A DNA stretch of 64,000 bases from Methylobacterium mesophilicum (lineage in GTDB: Bacteria > Pseudomonadota > Alphaproteobacteria > Rhizobiales > Beijerinckiaceae), in contig NZ_BPQU01000007.1 in assembly GCF_022179445.1 (NCBI RefSeq), positions 1-64,000 on the forward strand, in the 5' to 3' direction. A model generated the notes under the pieces. The model saw only the letters and a list, made by a program, of their open reading frames with translations. It did no database searches and had not been told where the DNA came from. The stretch's first letter is position 1. Each line of letters opens with the position of its first letter. The position numbers and the translations under genes were made by a program. Shown in pieces: positions 40,456 to 50,768 of this stretch.

Positions 40456-40710
40456 CTACTCCTGAGCGTCGGCGCAGCGGGAGACCAGCGCCAGGCATTG
40501 TCGCCGGGCCTCCGGATCGCGGATGCGCGAGAAGGTCGCCAGGATCGCCACGCACTCGGCCGCCGTCGGGCCCTCATCGCCTTGCGAAGTGCGGCGGCGA
40601 AAGAGCGATACCGGAAGGTCCAGGGTATCGGCGATGTATCGGAGGAGCTGAGCCCGCTCGTCGAGCCGCTCTGCGGCTTCGGAGGATTCGAAGGCTCCTG
40701 GCGTGGTCAT
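40456..40710 (-). CDS. Small protein resembling the C-terminus of an XRE-type regulator
   Basis: An 84-residue helical, charged protein. Its pattern LLRYIADTLDLPVSLF followed by ECVAILATFSRIRDPEARRQCLALV looks like the tail that follows the helix-turn-helix in many alphaproteobacterial XRE regulators, but no helix-turn-helix is present. It may be a stand-alone domain or a relic. No cysteine-pair or membrane segment suggests another role. Confidence 0.55.
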   Translation of the reverse strand: MTTPGAFESSEAAERLDERAQLLRYIADTLDLPVSLFRRRTSQGDEGPTAAECVAILATFSRIRDPEARRQCLALVSRCADAQE

Positions 40711-41066
40711 CGTGCGGTCCAGCTTAAACGACAGCCGAGCAGGGGTCTGCGCACCTCGAAAGGCCGACGCCGCTCGGGACGGAATTCGACCCGACCATTC
40801 ATGAGTTTTCGCGACGCCGCAATCAACCGTTACGCTTCTCGGTAGTCACATGGACCAGAGACGCAGGATTGGTTTTGAGCCGGCCGGTAACGACCGGCTG
40901 CGGAGATTGAATACCGCGGTCGATTGAATTGCGCGCCGTCGCCGCTCTTGCATGCCGAAACGCACCGCCGATCGCGAAGATCAGTAGAGGCGTGCTCCCG
41001 CTGAGGTCCGGCTGTCGATCCCGGGGCGCAGGTTCGCGTGCGGCTGCTGACGCGCCTACGACGAGC
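40711..41066. other. Gene-free region
   Basis: 356 bp. It contains a short hairpin at 40883-40898 (GCCGGT/ACCGGC, AACG loop), which is far from either gene end. No supported gene or promoter was identified. Confidence 0.4.
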
Positions 41067-41378
41067 CTATCCACCGTGCCGGAGCAAGACGAGCGCGGCC
41101 AGTCCGACCAGCGTCGCGAGGCCGAGCATCCTGCGCCACGGGTTGACGCCGCGGACGAGCTCATCGACCGCCCACCAGCCCAAGGCGACATCGGCGCCGA
41201 TGGCGAGCCAAGACCCCAGGGGCTCGGCGCCGCTTGCCAGCCATGCCGCCAGCGTCAGCGCGAGGAACAGCCAGAGCGGCAGGTTCGGCCATTGCGCAAT
41301 CGTGATGGCGCCGGTCTGCCGGTCCCGGAAAAGCCAGTCGCGCACCCGCAGGAGGGGACTGGTCGATGGCTGCATCAT
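41067..41378 (-). CDS. Small hypothetical membrane protein
   Basis: A 103-residue protein from ATG 41378 (MMQPSTSPLLRVRDWLF). After a basic N-terminus it has RQTGAITIAQWPN, then three predicted helices: LPLWLFLALTLAAWLAS, GSWLAIGADVALGWWAV and MLGLATLVGLAALVLL. The N-terminal pattern looks conserved, but I do not recognise a named family. Confidence 0.6.
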   Translation of the reverse strand: MMQPSTSPLLRVRDWLFRDRQTGAITIAQWPNLPLWLFLALTLAAWLASGAEPLGSWLAIGADVALGWWAVDELVRGVNPWRRMLGLATLVGLAALVLLRHGG

Positions 41379-41615
41379 GGTCCGGCGCCCTTCCTGTTGC
41401 CGCGCTATCGTGCGGCGGCGCACCGCCGGCCGGCCGAAGCCCCGTTAAGACGAACTCACCAGGCCGGATCGATATTAACCGATTATCAACCTTACTAAAT
41501 GGAAAGCGCAGACCAATCCCTAACAGTTCCTGAAACGACTCGCGAAACAGTCGTTAATCAGACGATAATGCATCATCGGAACGGCGACGAACCGCATCAA
41601 GAGGACGGATCCACC

Positions 41616-41705
41616 ATGAGCACTCGCTTCGAAGACCTGAAGTTCATGCTCCTCCTCAGCGCCGTCACGCTGCTCGGCAGCGGCCTGGACGTCATCCTGC
41701 GCTGA
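41616..41705 (+). CDS. Possible 29-residue membrane microprotein
   Basis: ATG 41616 gives MSTRFEDLKF followed by a hydrophobic segment MLLLSAVTLLGSGLDVI and a terminal Arg. GAGGA about 10 bases upstream could serve as ribosome site. The frame is open further up to 41499, but that part is hydrophilic and looks non-coding. It lies downstream of a locally AT-rich stretch with promoter-like sequence. The stop overlaps the end of an opposite ORF. Coding is uncertain. Confidence 0.35.
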   Translation: MSTRFEDLKFMLLLSAVTLLGSGLDVILR

Positions 41706-42030
41706 TCGAGGCCGCCACCATCCCGCCCATCTCCGTCGAACCGTGTCGCGCGAAGGCACGGCCCAGGGCGGACCGGGCCGCGGATTCCCGAGGTCGCCCG
41801 TCATCGCGTCCCTGGGCGACCGGGACATTCACGACCCGGGGACCAGGGGAAAACCACAGCCTCTGCGAGACCGGAATGGGGCCTGTCACCGGGATCTGGC
41901 CGGAGAGTAGGAAGCTGCGCAATTCGGCGACCCGCGCCCTGCGCTCCGTGCGTATGACAAAGGCGGCCACCACGATCCCGCTTAGCCCGGCCACTTCGAG
42001 AAGCACCGCGGCCACGTAACCCGGACCCAT
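41692..42030 (-). CDS. Hypothetical protein with one membrane helix
   Basis: A 112-residue ORF with one N-terminal helix (VAAVLLEVAGLSGIVVAAFVI) followed by an Arg-rich segment and a low-complexity tail. The helix followed by RTERRAR looks like an inner-membrane anchor obeying the positive-inside rule. The remainder is weakly protein-like, so the true end or start could differ. Confidence 0.4.
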   Translation of the reverse strand: MGPGYVAAVLLEVAGLSGIVVAAFVIRTERRARVAELRSFLLSGQIPVTGPIPVSQRLWFSPGPRVVNVPVAQGRDDGRPRESAARSALGRAFARHGSTEMGGMVAASISAG

Positions 42031-42422
42031 CCATCACCACCCTGTGCGATTAGCGAAGCCGCCTGAACGGGCGGCCACCCATCCCAAGTGGGCAATCGTG
42101 GTTACCGAAATCTTAAAATCACCATCGATTGATAGACCGTTCGGGCATTTCTGCATGCGTTCGACAGTAGCGACCGAATTGTAGCTCGCCGACCAGTCGA
42201 GCGCTTCTTCCATCACAAGCGTCGGCGTGCAGGCCTATAGCGCTATCGACGCGTTCTTCGTCCCATCGGGCGCCGTCAACAATAGCAATATTCGTCGAGG
42301 TCGCTCATTTCGTGGCCGAGTCGCGCGATAGAAAGGCTTCGGCGCACAGGGGGACGGCGCATGTGGAGCATGCGCCGTCCCGATAGACTGCATCCGGGGG
42401 GCATGGGCCGTTCCGGGCGGCG
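42031..42422. other. Gene-free region downstream of the suf operon
   Basis: About 390 bp, partly less GC-rich than the rest. A 60-codon leftward frame at 42034-42216 has no support. The only clear signal is the hairpin at 42352-42382. Confidence 0.5.
42352..42382 (-). terminator. Stem-loop at the end of the suf operon
   Basis: Perfect 13-bp arms GGGACGGCGCATG and CATGCGCCGTCCC around a five-base loop, 40 bp beyond the sufT stop. There is no T-run on the bottom strand, so the terminator call rests on position and stem strength. Confidence 0.65.
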
Positions 42423-42806
42423 CTACCACATGTCCAGGGCGACGCGGGCCTCGTCCGACATCCGGCTCTGATCCCACGGCGGATCGAACACCATCGTGAC
42501 GGCGCACGATTGAATGCCCGGCACCGCGCTGACGGCGTTCTCGACCCAGCCCGGCATCTCGCCGGCTACGGGACAGCCGGGAGCGGTCAGAGTCATGTCG
42601 ATCGCGACCTTCCGGTCGTCGCCGATATCGACCTTGTAGATCAGGCCGAGCTCGTAGATGTCCGCCGGGATCTCCGGATCGTAGACGGATTTCAGCGCGG
42701 CGACGATGTCGTCGGTCAGCCGGTCCAGCTCGGCCGGCGGAATCGCCGATGCGGCTTCGACCGCGGGGGCGTTCGCGCCGCCGGTGATTGTGGCGTCGGT
42801 GCTCAT
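42423..42806 (-). CDS. sufT: SUF system Fe-S assembly protein SufT (MIP18/DUF59)
   Basis: A 127-residue protein of the MIP18 family that helps mature Fe-S proteins. The core LKSVYDPEIPADIYELGLIYKVDI, the TLTAPGCPVAGEMPGWV segment with its conserved cysteine and MVFDPPWDQSRMSDEAR are all present. The first 25 residues are a flexible Ala-rich extension. It is the last gene of the suf operon, 92 bp after sufS. Confidence 0.93.
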   Translation of the reverse strand: MSTDATITGGANAPAVEAASAIPPAELDRLTDDIVAALKSVYDPEIPADIYELGLIYKVDIGDDRKVAIDMTLTAPGCPVAGEMPGWVENAVSAVPGIQSCAVTMVFDPPWDQSRMSDEARVALDMW

Positions 42807-42898
42807 CGTTTCATTCTCCCCCGGGCCCGTCCAGACGGACCCGGTTTCCTCGCGGCACGCGCATCGTCCTCACGATATTGTTCGGGACGCTGCGCCGA

Positions 42899-44143
42899 TC
42901 AGGCGAACATCATCTCGGCTTTGCCGAGCGCCTCGGCAAGGGCATCGATCTCGGCCGGCGTGGTGTAAAGCCCGAACGAGGCCCGGCAGGTCGAGGTGAC
43001 GCCGAAGCGCGTGAGCAGCGGCATGGCGCAATGCGTGCCGGCGCGCACCGCGACGCCCTGTCGATCGATCACTGTCGCGATGTCGTGCGCGTGGGCGCCC
43101 TTCATTTCGAAGCTGACCACGCCGCCCTTGCCCTTGGCGGTGCCGATGATCCGCAGGGCGTTCATGGCGCCGAGCCGCTCGTGGGCGTAGCGCGTCAGCA
43201 TCGCCTCGTGCGCCGCGATGTTCTCCCGGCCCAGGCCCAGCATGTATTCCAGCGCCGCCCCGAGCCCGACCGCCTCGACGATAGCCGGGGTTCCGGCCTC
43301 GAAGCGATGCGGCGGGTCGTTGTACGTGACCGTATCCTGGCTGACGGTCCGGATCATCTCGCCGCCGCCCTGGTACGGGGGCAGGCGCTCCAGCCATTCC
43401 TTCTTGCCGTAGAGCACGCCGATGCCGGTCGGACCGTAGACCTTGTGGCCGGTGAAGATGAAGAAGTCGCAGTCGAGCGCTTGCACGTCGATCGGCTGGT
43501 GGACGGCGCTCTGCGCCCCGTCGAGCAGCACCGGAACGCCGTGCGCATGCGCGATGCGGACGATTTCCTCCGCGGGTGTCACTGTGCCCAGCACGTTCGA
43601 CATCTGGGTGATCGCCACCATCTTGGTGCGCGGCGTGAACAGTTTTTCGTACTCATCGACCAGGAAGTTTCCGTCCTCGTCCACCGGCGCCCACTTGATC
43701 ACGGCCCCTCGCCGCTCGCGCAGGAAGTGCCAGGGCACGATGTTGGAGTGGTGCTCCATGATCGACAGGATGATCTCGTCACCCTCGCCGATCAGCCCGG
43801 CCCAGCCCATGCTCGACGCCACGAGGTTGTAGGCCTCGGTGGCGTTGCGAGTGAAGATGATCTCGTCGGTGGAGGCGGCGTTGAGGAACTGGCGCGTGGT
43901 CTCCCGGGCGCCCTCGAACCCCTCCGTGGCGGCGTTCGCCATGAAGTGCAGGCCGCGGTGGACGTTGGCGTAGCCGGTCTCCATGCAGGAGACCATCGCG
44001 TCGATCACCTGCCGGGGCTTCTGCGCCGAGGCCGCGTTGTCGAGATAGACCAGCGGCTTGCCGTAGACTGTCTGCGATAGGATCGGGAAGTCCTTGCGGA
44101 CAGCCTCGACGTCGTAGCCGGTGGTGCGGACGGGTGCGTTCAT
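42899..44143 (-). CDS. sufS: Cysteine desulfurase SufS
   Basis: PLP enzyme that draws sulfur from cysteine as a persulfide for Fe-S cluster assembly. The 414-residue protein starts at ATG 44143. The PLP lysine is Lys234 in FTGHKVYGPTG and the sulfur-carrying cysteine is Cys372 in RAGTHCAMP, the short loop of group II enzymes. Group II desulfurases usually need SufE or SufU; neither is seen in this cluster. Confidence 0.95.
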   Translation of the reverse strand: MNAPVRTTGYDVEAVRKDFPILSQTVYGKPLVYLDNAASAQKPRQVIDAMVSCMETGYANVHRGLHFMANAATEGFEGARETTRQFLNAASTDEIIFTRNATEAYNLVASSMGWAGLIGEGDEIILSIMEHHSNIVPWHFLRERRGAVIKWAPVDEDGNFLVDEYEKLFTPRTKMVAITQMSNVLGTVTPAEEIVRIAHAHGVPVLLDGAQSAVHQPIDVQALDCDFFIFTGHKVYGPTGIGVLYGKKEWLERLPPYQGGGEMIRTVSQDTVTYNDPPHRFEAGTPAIVEAVGLGAALEYMLGLGRENIAAHEAMLTRYAHERLGAMNALRIIGTAKGKGGVVSFEMKGAHAHDIATVIDRQGVAVRAGTHCAMPLLTRFGVTSTCRASFGLYTTPAEIDALAEALGKAEMMFA

Positions 44144-44182
44144 GGTCGCGACCTTCTGGGACCTCAAGTCCGTCCCATGGGC

Positions 44183-44317
44183 CACCTCGATCCGAGGTGC
44201 CGAAGCGAAGCGAAGGTCTCGAAGGAGGCCTCCGAAAAGAGCGTCGCGACCCCGATGACCCCGCGAACGGGGCTCTGGATTCGCGAAGGCCGGCCGATCC
44301 TGCAGGAGGATCGGCCG
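44183..44317. repeat. Hairpin-rich insert between sufD and sufS
   Basis: The 179-bp gap inside the operon contains a hairpin at 44183-44199 (CACCTCG/CGAGGTG), a GAAGCGAAGCGAAGG stretch and a strong 11-bp hairpin at 44291-44317 (CGGCCGATCCT/AGGATCGGCCG) five bases after the sufD stop. It could cap the sufBCD message or be a dispersed repeat. Confidence 0.6.
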
Positions 44318-44322
44318 AACGA

Positions 44323-45645
44323 TCAAGCGCGTGCCGCGAGCCAGGCCTCGATCTCGCCGATCAACGCCGCGCGGGCGCCCTCATGCGTGACCGATTCGAT
44401 CGCCTCGCCGACGAAGGCCTGGACCAGCAGGCTCTCGGCCACCGCGCGCGGCAGCCCACGGGCCATCAGGTAGAACAGCAGGTCTTCGTCCGGAGCGCCG
44501 CAGGTGGCACCATGGCCGCAGGCGACGTCGTCGGCGAAGATCTCCAGCTCCGGCTTGTTCATCATCTGCCCCTCGTCGTTGAGGAGCAGACAATCCGACT
44601 TCATCTTGCCGTCGGTCTGCTGTGCGGCCTGCCGGACGATGATCTTGCCCTGGAACACCCCGGTGGCGTTCCCGTCGATCACCGTCTTAAACATCTCGCG
44701 GCCGATGCCGCCCACGGCCGCATGGTCGGCCAGCAGGGTCGAGTCCGCCAGCTGCCCGTCGCCCAGCATCGCCGCGCCGTTGACCACGGCGTTCACGTTC
44801 TCACCGGCGACGTGCATGTAGATCTGGTGACGCGACAGGACGGCGCCGGTCACCAGGTTGACCGTCTCCAGCCGGGACTCGTCGTCCAGGCGCACGCTGA
44901 TCGTCGAGAGCGCGATGGCGGCGTTGCCCTCCCGGTTGAGCCGGGCATGACGGAAGACGGCCTGCTTCCCGACCCGCACGTCGAGTGCATCGTTCGGCTG
45001 GTAGGTCAGGCCGTCCGGACCCTCGTGGCTCTCCAGCACGGTGATCTCCGCGCCGTCGCCGACCTCGACCAGGACCCGCGTCGCCGTGGAGAAACCCTCG
45101 GACCCGCTGCCGATGAAGCGCAGGTGCAGGGCGCGTTCGATCTTGGTGCCGGGAGCGACCGAGATCAGCGCGCCGTCGGCCAGGAAGGCGGTGTTGAGCT
45201 GGTAGATCGGGTTCTCGCGTGCCTGCTCCACCGGCGCGAGCAGCCGGAGGCGGGTGTCGCTCTTGCCCATCGCATCGTTGAGCGGCGTCACTGTGAGGCC
45301 GGACGGCAGCCCGTCGAGGTCCGACAGCGAACGGACGAGATGGCCGTTGACGAAGGTCAAATGCGCCGCGTCGATGCCGGCGAAGCCCTTCGCGGATGCG
45401 GCTGCCGCCTGGGCGGCCTCCGCAGACGGGGCCTCGGCCGGCGGCACGGCCTCCTTCATGGCGGCGCGCAGGTCGGTGTACTTGAACGCCTCGACCCGCC
45501 GGCTGGGCAGTCCGGCGGCCTCGAAGAAGCGGAACGCCTCCTCGCGGGCGATCGCCTCTTCCGAGGCGAAGCCCTTGCGTGCGGCCTCGAACAGGCTCGA
45601 CAGCCCGGTCTCGGCGCTGGTGCGCAGGTTCTGGATCTCGGCCAT
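44323..45645 (-). CDS. sufD: Fe-S cluster assembly protein SufD
   Basis: Scaffold component of the SufBCD complex. The 440-residue protein has the right-handed beta-helix core with ATRVLVEVGDGAEITVLESHEG and the C-terminal core CGHGATCGAPDEDLLFYLMARGLP, which includes the conserved histidine of SufD/SufB proteins. The start is 4 bp from the end of sufC. Confidence 0.94.
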   Translation of the reverse strand: MAEIQNLRTSAETGLSSLFEAARKGFASEEAIAREEAFRFFEAAGLPSRRVEAFKYTDLRAAMKEAVPPAEAPSAEAAQAAAASAKGFAGIDAAHLTFVNGHLVRSLSDLDGLPSGLTVTPLNDAMGKSDTRLRLLAPVEQARENPIYQLNTAFLADGALISVAPGTKIERALHLRFIGSGSEGFSTATRVLVEVGDGAEITVLESHEGPDGLTYQPNDALDVRVGKQAVFRHARLNREGNAAIALSTISVRLDDESRLETVNLVTGAVLSRHQIYMHVAGENVNAVVNGAAMLGDGQLADSTLLADHAAVGGIGREMFKTVIDGNATGVFQGKIIVRQAAQQTDGKMKSDCLLLNDEGQMMNKPELEIFADDVACGHGATCGAPDEDLLFYLMARGLPRAVAESLLVQAFVGEAIESVTHEGARAALIGEIEAWLAARA

Positions 45646-45649
45646 GGAC

Positions 45650-46402
<753 letters not shown>

Positions 46403-46596
46403 GTTAGTTCAAGTCCTATCGAACGGCGAGCCGGGTTCATGCACCGACCGCGTGCCGTCAGTTCCTTATCGCCGTCACCGAGACGGCCATTTCGAAGGCC
46501 TTCAGGTCCGGATGCCGCGCATGAAAGCCTTCACGCAATCCGGTCGGCGACCGCGGGGATGCCGCGATCGCCATGGGTATCGACGCCGGTCGGGAC

Positions 46597-48066
<1,470 letters not shown>

Positions 48067-48136
48067 TAGCATCTCCTGGCAAGCCCGGTTTCAAGGACCG
48101 GGAAGCGTCTTTCGGAAAGCGTGGGACGCGGCTGTT

Positions 48137-49306
48137 TCAGGCCGCGTACCCTCGCCGCTTATATAGGGGCTGCAAGACCCGTTCGAAGGCGTCGAGAAAG
48201 CATGACGCATCCTCGTCCACCGTATTCCAGCCGAGGCTGACGCGCAGTGCGCCCCCGGCAAGCTCGGGCGCCACGCCCATCGCCGACAGCGTCGCCGAAC
48301 GGGCGACTTTGCCCGACGAGCAGGCCGAGCCTGACGACACCGCCACGCCGGCGAGGTCGAAGGCGATCAGGGCGGCGGGCGCGTCGAGGCCCGGAATCGC
48401 GAAGCTCAGGGTGTTGGGCAGGCGCGGCGCACCGGCCGCGAACACTACGGCCTCGGGGGCTCGGACGCGCATGCCAGCCTCGAGCCGATCGCGCAGGCCC
48501 GCGAGGCGAACGCCCTCTGCCACGAGGGCTTCGGTCGCGATCCGGGCCGCCTCGCCCATACCAACGATCGCCGGCAGGCACTCGGTTCCGCAGCGCTGGC
48601 GCCGCTCCTGCCCGCCGCCACGCAGGAACGCGGCGTCCAAGGCGACATCGTCGGCCAGGATCATCGCGCCGACCCCCTTGGGGGCCGCGAATTTGTGGCC
48701 CGACAGCGTGAGCGCGTCGATCCCCAGGGCTGCCATGTCGAGGGCGACCTTGCCGACCGCCTGCACGGCATCCGTGTGGACCAGAGCCCGGCCATGGGCG
48801 CGGGCCAGGGCGACGACATCGGACAGGGGCTGGATCGCGCCGGTCTCGTTGTTGGCCGCATGGATCGAGATCAGCACGCTCTCGTCCGCAAGCGCGCCGA
48901 GGCGTCTTTCGAGGGCTCGGATATCGATCACGCCGTCCGGTGTGACCGGTAGTTCCTCGACCGCGTCCGCGGGGAAGCGATGGCCTGCGGCGACGCAGGG
49001 GTGCTCGGTGGCGGAATGGAGTAGCCGCGTCGGCTTTGGCTGGCCACGCCGGCCGAGCGCGCCGGACAGGACCGCATTCGCGGCCTCCGTCCCGCCGCTG
49101 GTGAACACCACCTGCGCCGGGCGGGCGCCCACGAGGGCCGCCACCTGGCCGCGCGCGGCTTCCAGCGCGGCGCGGGCAGCCCGGCCCTCCTGATGGATCG
49201 AGGACGGGTTGCCGGGCAGCATCAGCGCGCGCGCCACCGCATCCGCCACGGCGGGGCGGACGGGGGCGGTCGCGTTGTAATCGAGATAGGCGCGGGCCCG
49301 GGTCAT
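48137..49306 (-). CDS. Cysteine desulfurase, NifS/IscS type, first gene of the suf operon
   Basis: A second sulfur donor in the same operon, 389 residues from ATG 49306. It begins MTRARAYLDYNATAPVRP; the PLP lysine is in LSGHKFAAPKG and the active cysteine in SSGSACSSGKV, the long-loop (group I) form that works without SufE. Its position ahead of sufB, separate from sufS, is common in Hyphomicrobiales. It may provide persulfide directly to SufB. Confidence 0.93.
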   Translation of the reverse strand: MTRARAYLDYNATAPVRPAVADAVARALMLPGNPSSIHQEGRAARAALEAARGQVAALVGARPAQVVFTSGGTEAANAVLSGALGRRGQPKPTRLLHSATEHPCVAAGHRFPADAVEELPVTPDGVIDIRALERRLGALADESVLISIHAANNETGAIQPLSDVVALARAHGRALVHTDAVQAVGKVALDMAALGIDALTLSGHKFAAPKGVGAMILADDVALDAAFLRGGGQERRQRCGTECLPAIVGMGEAARIATEALVAEGVRLAGLRDRLEAGMRVRAPEAVVFAAGAPRLPNTLSFAIPGLDAPAALIAFDLAGVAVSSGSACSSGKVARSATLSAMGVAPELAGGALRVSLGWNTVDEDASCFLDAFERVLQPLYKRRGYAA

Positions 49307-49452
49307 GCTGATTCCGTCTGGTCCCCTGCATGCGGCGCGTGACAATTCCTTGCCCGCGGACCGGCTCGCCGTGCTAAGGCGCGCCGACAAATGAGATGTC
49401 GCCAACCGAATGGCTGGTGCAGAGAACTGGCACCGCGTGCCCGCTCACCTAC

Positions 49453-49486
49453 ATTAGAATAGTTCTAATCGCCTAGAACTGTTCTA
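49453..49486. promoter_or_regulatory. Two Irr-box (ICE)-like operators upstream of the suf operon
   Basis: Copy 1 at 49453-49469 is a perfect palindrome, ATTAGAA-TAG-TTCTAAT. Copy 2 at 49474-49486 is TAGAAC-T-GTTCTA. Centres are 19 bp apart. The shared TTAGAA/TTCTAA arms resemble the iron control element bound by Irr in rhizobia and relatives. They sit about 150 bp before the leftward suf operon and 95 bp before the rightward hydrolase gene. Confidence 0.75.
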
Positions 49487-49580
49487 AGAGCGTTTGTATG
49501 GTGTGCGTGCGGCGAGTCAAGGCTGCCTCTTCACTGCCCAAGATCGCGCGGCCGGCGACCGCTGAAACGAGAGTTGAACG

Positions 49581-50237
49581 ATGCCTGAAGTCATCTTCAC
49601 CGGCCCGGCCGGACGTCTGGAAGGCCGCTATCAGGCCCCCAAGAAGCGCGGCGCGCCGATTGCGATCGTCCTGCACCCGCACCCCCAGTTCGGGGGTACG
49701 ATGAACAATCAAATTGTGTACAATCTTTTCTACACCTTCGCCAATCGCGGCTTCGCAGCCCTGCGTTTCAATTTTCGCGGGGTCGGCCGCAGCCAGGGCG
49801 CGTTCGACCACGGCTCGGGCGAGCTCTCCGACGCGGCCGCGGCCCTCGACTGGGTGCAGTCGGTCAACCCGGAGGCGAAGTCGTGCTGGATCGCCGGCGT
49901 GTCGTTCGGCGCCTGGATCGGCATGCAGCTGCTGATGCGGCGTCCCGAGATCGAGGGCTTCATCTCGATCGCCGCGATGGCCAACCGCTTCGACTTCACC
50001 TTCCTGGCCCCCTGCCCCTCCTCCGGCCTGTTCGTGCACGGCTCCGAGGATCGCGTCGCACCGGCCCGGGACGTCATGCCGGTGATCGAAAAGGTGAAGG
50101 TGCAGAAGGGCGTCATCATCGAGCACCAGATGGTTGAGGGCGCCAACCACTTCTTCGACGGCAAGGTCGACGAGCTGACCCAGACGGTGGACACCTATCT
50201 CGACAAGCGCCTGGGCAAGCGCGAGGAGGCCGCCTGA
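49581..50237 (+). CDS. Alpha/beta hydrolase (COG2945-type)
   Basis: A 218-residue conserved hydrolase. Features in order: IVLHPHPQFGGTMNN, RFNFRGVGRSQG, the nucleophile elbow GVSFGAW, the acid in HGSEDRVAP and the base in GANHFFDG. It has no signal peptide. It is divergent from the suf operon and shares the intergenic region with the Irr-like boxes. Its substrate is unknown. Confidence 0.88.
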   Translation: MPEVIFTGPAGRLEGRYQAPKKRGAPIAIVLHPHPQFGGTMNNQIVYNLFYTFANRGFAALRFNFRGVGRSQGAFDHGSGELSDAAAALDWVQSVNPEAKSCWIAGVSFGAWIGMQLLMRRPEIEGFISIAAMANRFDFTFLAPCPSSGLFVHGSEDRVAPARDVMPVIEKVKVQKGVIIEHQMVEGANHFFDGKVDELTQTVDTYLDKRLGKREEAA

Positions 50238-50323
50238 CGCCGCAGGTCCCGCGCCTTGACGGGGGCAGGTCCGGGGAATACGGCGCGGGCTTCGAACGTC
50301 GCGACTGAACCTTTGCAGGTCTG

Positions 50324-50710
50324 ATGACTGAAAGCTTGTCCGACCAACCCGTGGTGCTGCTGGTGGAAGATGACGGCCTCCTGCTCATGGAGGCGTCCGA
50401 CACCCTGGCGGATGCCGGCTTCACCGTGCTGGAGGCCAGCCACGCCGACAAGGCGCTGAAGGTCCTGGAAAACCGCGACGATGTCGGCGTCCTGATGACG
50501 GATGTCGACATGCCGCAGGGCTCGATGGACGGGTTCGCCCTGGCCCGCCTCGTGGCGCATCGCTGGCCGACCATCCCCGTCCTCGTCGTATCCGGCATGG
50601 GCACCCCCGGCCCCAACGACATGCCGGAGGGCGCCCGCTTCATCCCGAAGCCCTACGAGCCCACGACCCTGGTCCGAACCCTGCAGGCCTTCATCCGTCG
50701 CGCGGCGTGA
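50324..50710 (+). CDS. Stand-alone response regulator receiver domain
   Basis: A 128-residue single-domain receiver. The acidic pocket is VEDD near residue 14, the phosphorylated residue Asp60 in MTDVDMP, the switch serine in VVSG and the conserved Lys109 in PKPY. No output domain follows. Single-domain regulators may act in phosphorelays or as phosphate sinks; no kinase gene is nearby. Confidence 0.92.
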   Translation: MTESLSDQPVVLLVEDDGLLLMEASDTLADAGFTVLEASHADKALKVLENRDDVGVLMTDVDMPQGSMDGFALARLVAHRWPTIPVLVVSGMGTPGPNDMPEGARFIPKPYEPTTLVRTLQAFIRRAA

Positions 50711-50768
50711 AGCCTCCTCCGGCTCGGGCGCGTCGACGATCCGGGCGCCGTACAGCCGACCGAGAGCC

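Noticed and set aside
42034..42216. A 60-codon leftward ORF
   Set aside because: No ribosome site, no recognisable pattern, and partly less GC-rich sequence where chance frames are equally likely; left as unannotated.
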